The notes under the pieces: model-generated | Databases searched by the model: none | Told to the model about the DNA's origin: nothing | Seen by the model: the letters and a program-made list of their open reading frames with translations, nothing else | From: Streptomyces sp. ISL-36 | GTDB taxonomy: Bacteria; Actinomycetota; Actinomycetes; Streptomycetales; Streptomycetaceae | Reading direction: 5' to 3' | NCBI RefSeq assembly: GCF_018614205.1 | Contig: NZ_JAGGOS010000013.1 | Coordinates: 1 to 64,000 of the forward strand | Length of the DNA: 64,000 nucleotides | Shown: piece after piece, positions 62,880 through 64,000 of the stretch | Position numbering within the stretch: position 1 is the stretch's first letter | Layout of the letters: each line of letters opens with the position of its first letter | Program-made: the position numbers and the translations under genes

Positions 62880-63860
62880 GTGAGGATCTTCGGGAAGGTA
62901 CGGCATCGGCCCTCCGCCTCGTGGCGGCAGGCCACCGACCGCGCGTTCACGCTGATCGGCGACGGCCGGTACGAGGACGCGGGCGCGCTGCTCACGCGCG
63001 CGGCGGATCTGGAGCCCTGGCTCTCGGAGTCCTGGTTCAACCTGGCGCTGCTGCACAAGTTCCGGCACGACTGGGAGCAGGCGAGGGCCGCCGGGCTGCG
63101 CGCCGTCGCGTTGCTCGACAAGGAGACCGGCGCCCCGGACTGGTGGAACGTCGGCATCGCCGCCACCGCGCTCCAGGACTGGCCGCTGGCCCGCCGCGCC
63201 TGGCAGGCGTACGGGCTGAAGGTGCCCGGGGCCTCCGCAGGCACGGGCGAGCCCGCCGGGATGGAGCTCGGCAGCGCGGCCGTCCGGCTCTCGCCGGAGG
63301 GCGAGGCCGAGGTCGTGTGGGGCCGCCGGCTCGACCCGGCCCGTATCGAGGTGCTCTCCATCCCGCTGCCGTCCTCCGGTCGCCGCTGGGGCGAGGTCGT
63401 CCTGCACGACGGAGTGCCCAACGGCGAGCGGACCACCACCGCGGGCCCGTCCTACCCAGTCTTCGACGAGATCGAGCTGTGGGCCCCGTCACCCGTGCCC
63501 ACCTGGGTGGTCCTCCTGGAGGCCGCCACCGAGGCCGACCGGGACGCCTTGGAGCAGCTCGCCGCCGACGCCGGATTCGCCGCCGAGGACTGGTCCTCGT
63601 CGGTCCGGCTGCTCTGCCGCGCCTGCTCCGAGTCGACCATGCCGAGCGCCGAGGGCGAGGGCGAGCACCTCGACCCCCACGACCACAGCGAACCGGGCCA
63701 CCCCGGCCCGCTCGGCCACCGCTCACCGGGCGAGCTCTGGGTCCCGGAGCGCGAGTGCGGCATCGCCGCCCCCGTCGGACTGGTCCGCGGGCTCCTCGAC
63801 GGCTGGGTCGCCGACAGCCCCGACAGCCGTGAGTGGCGGGATCTCGAAGAGGTCTGCTGA
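62880..63860 (+). CDS. TPR-containing protein
   Basis: 326 residues. The N-terminal 100 residues hold two to three tetratricopeptide helices (AFTLIGDGRYEDAGALLTRA, SWFNLALLHKFRHDWEQARA, IAATALQDWPLARRAWQAYG). The remaining part (GMELGSAAVRLSPEGEAEVV, WGRRLDPARIEVLSIPLPSS) is a conserved beta-rich region, then a His/Asp-rich linker (EGEHLDPHDHSEPGHPG). Probably a protein-binding scaffold. GTG start with GGCGGGAA ahead. Confidence 0.8.
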   Translation: MRIFGKVRHRPSASWRQATDRAFTLIGDGRYEDAGALLTRAADLEPWLSESWFNLALLHKFRHDWEQARAAGLRAVALLDKETGAPDWWNVGIAATALQDWPLARRAWQAYGLKVPGASAGTGEPAGMELGSAAVRLSPEGEAEVVWGRRLDPARIEVLSIPLPSSGRRWGEVVLHDGVPNGERTTTAGPSYPVFDEIELWAPSPVPTWVVLLEAATEADRDALEQLAADAGFAAEDWSSSVRLLCRACSESTMPSAEGEGEHLDPHDHSEPGHPGPLGHRSPGELWVPERECGIAAPVGLVRGLLDGWVADSPDSREWRDLEEVC

Positions 63861-63929
63861 GCCCGGTCCGTGGGCCCCGTAGGCTGTACGGGACCATCGC
63901 TGGGGTTTTGAGGAAGGCGCAGAAGCGAC

Positions 63930-64000
63930 ATGGCGCAGCAGGAGACGGACGAGCAGATCAACGACGGCTTCGTCGTGGACACGGAGGACTGCGAGGCGCG
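63930..64000 (+). CDS. def: Probable peptide deformylase, N-terminus only
   Basis: The first 23 codons (MAQQETDEQINDGFVVDTED, then CEAR) run off the window. This N-terminus resembles Streptomyces peptide deformylases located downstream of the sigR region, but no catalytic motif is in view, so the call is from memory of the leader sequence. Confidence 0.5.
   Translation, partial: MAQQETDEQINDGFVVDTEDCEA

Overview
The window is high-GC actinomycete chromosome. Several marker genes point to Streptomyces: bldC, the sigR-rsrA redox switch with its 55-codon sigma-R' extension, an lsr2 paralogue beside purS, a valine dehydrogenase, catR-catA, and many GTG starts with GTGA/ATGA overlaps. Several genes appear to be transcribed leaderlessly, with a TANNNT box exactly 7 nt before the start codon.

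Layout. 1-800: 3' end of dnaX. 862-20.5 kb: purine biosynthesis genes spread over four loci (purD; purC; purS-purQ-purL; purF-purM). Between them lie a degenerate M48-like membrane protein, a dimethylformamidase-like protein, an ABC-2 exporter with its two-component system, three tRNA-Gly genes, an Lsr2 paralogue and a META-domain lipoprotein. 20.6-29 kb: DUF3073, valine dehydrogenase, the developmental regulator bldC with a long regulated upstream region, and the giant helicase hrpA. 29-37.6 kb: a DsbA-like/CcdA-like thiol pair, a tRNA cluster (Glu, Asp, Phe), a minimal zinc metallopeptidase, a proline-rich lipoprotein, a DEAD-box RNA helicase and a secreted FG-GAP repeat protein.

37.7-47.4 kb: a composite accessory island in the 3' end of tRNA-Lys(UUU). 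It is bounded and subdivided by partial tRNA-Lys copies (45402-45451 and 47370-47422) and also holds a 3' fragment of what looks like tRNA-Pro (45148-45190). It carries an XRE regulator with an HD nucleotidase, a divergent small-protein operon, a prophage lysis and tail remnant (holin, frameshifted amidase endolysin, tail-fibre-like protein), a truncated membrane protein and several unrecognised genes. No integrase is visible.

47.4-64 kb: an ECF41-type sigma factor with its own promoter motif, a rhodanese, tRNA-fMet, catR/catA with an operator between the promoter hexamers, a CBS protein, hisN, a TetR/SMR pair, rsgA-aroA-M50 peptidase, an SRAP protein, sigR-rsrA with a perfect sigma-R promoter, a tandem HD-GYP/degenerate-HD pair, a TPR protein and the start of a probable peptide deformylase.

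How the parts work together: the pur genes build IMP; sigR-rsrA, catR-catA and the DsbA/CcdA pair handle thiol and peroxide stress; bldC links to developmental control; the island is the accessory part, where most unexplained features lie.
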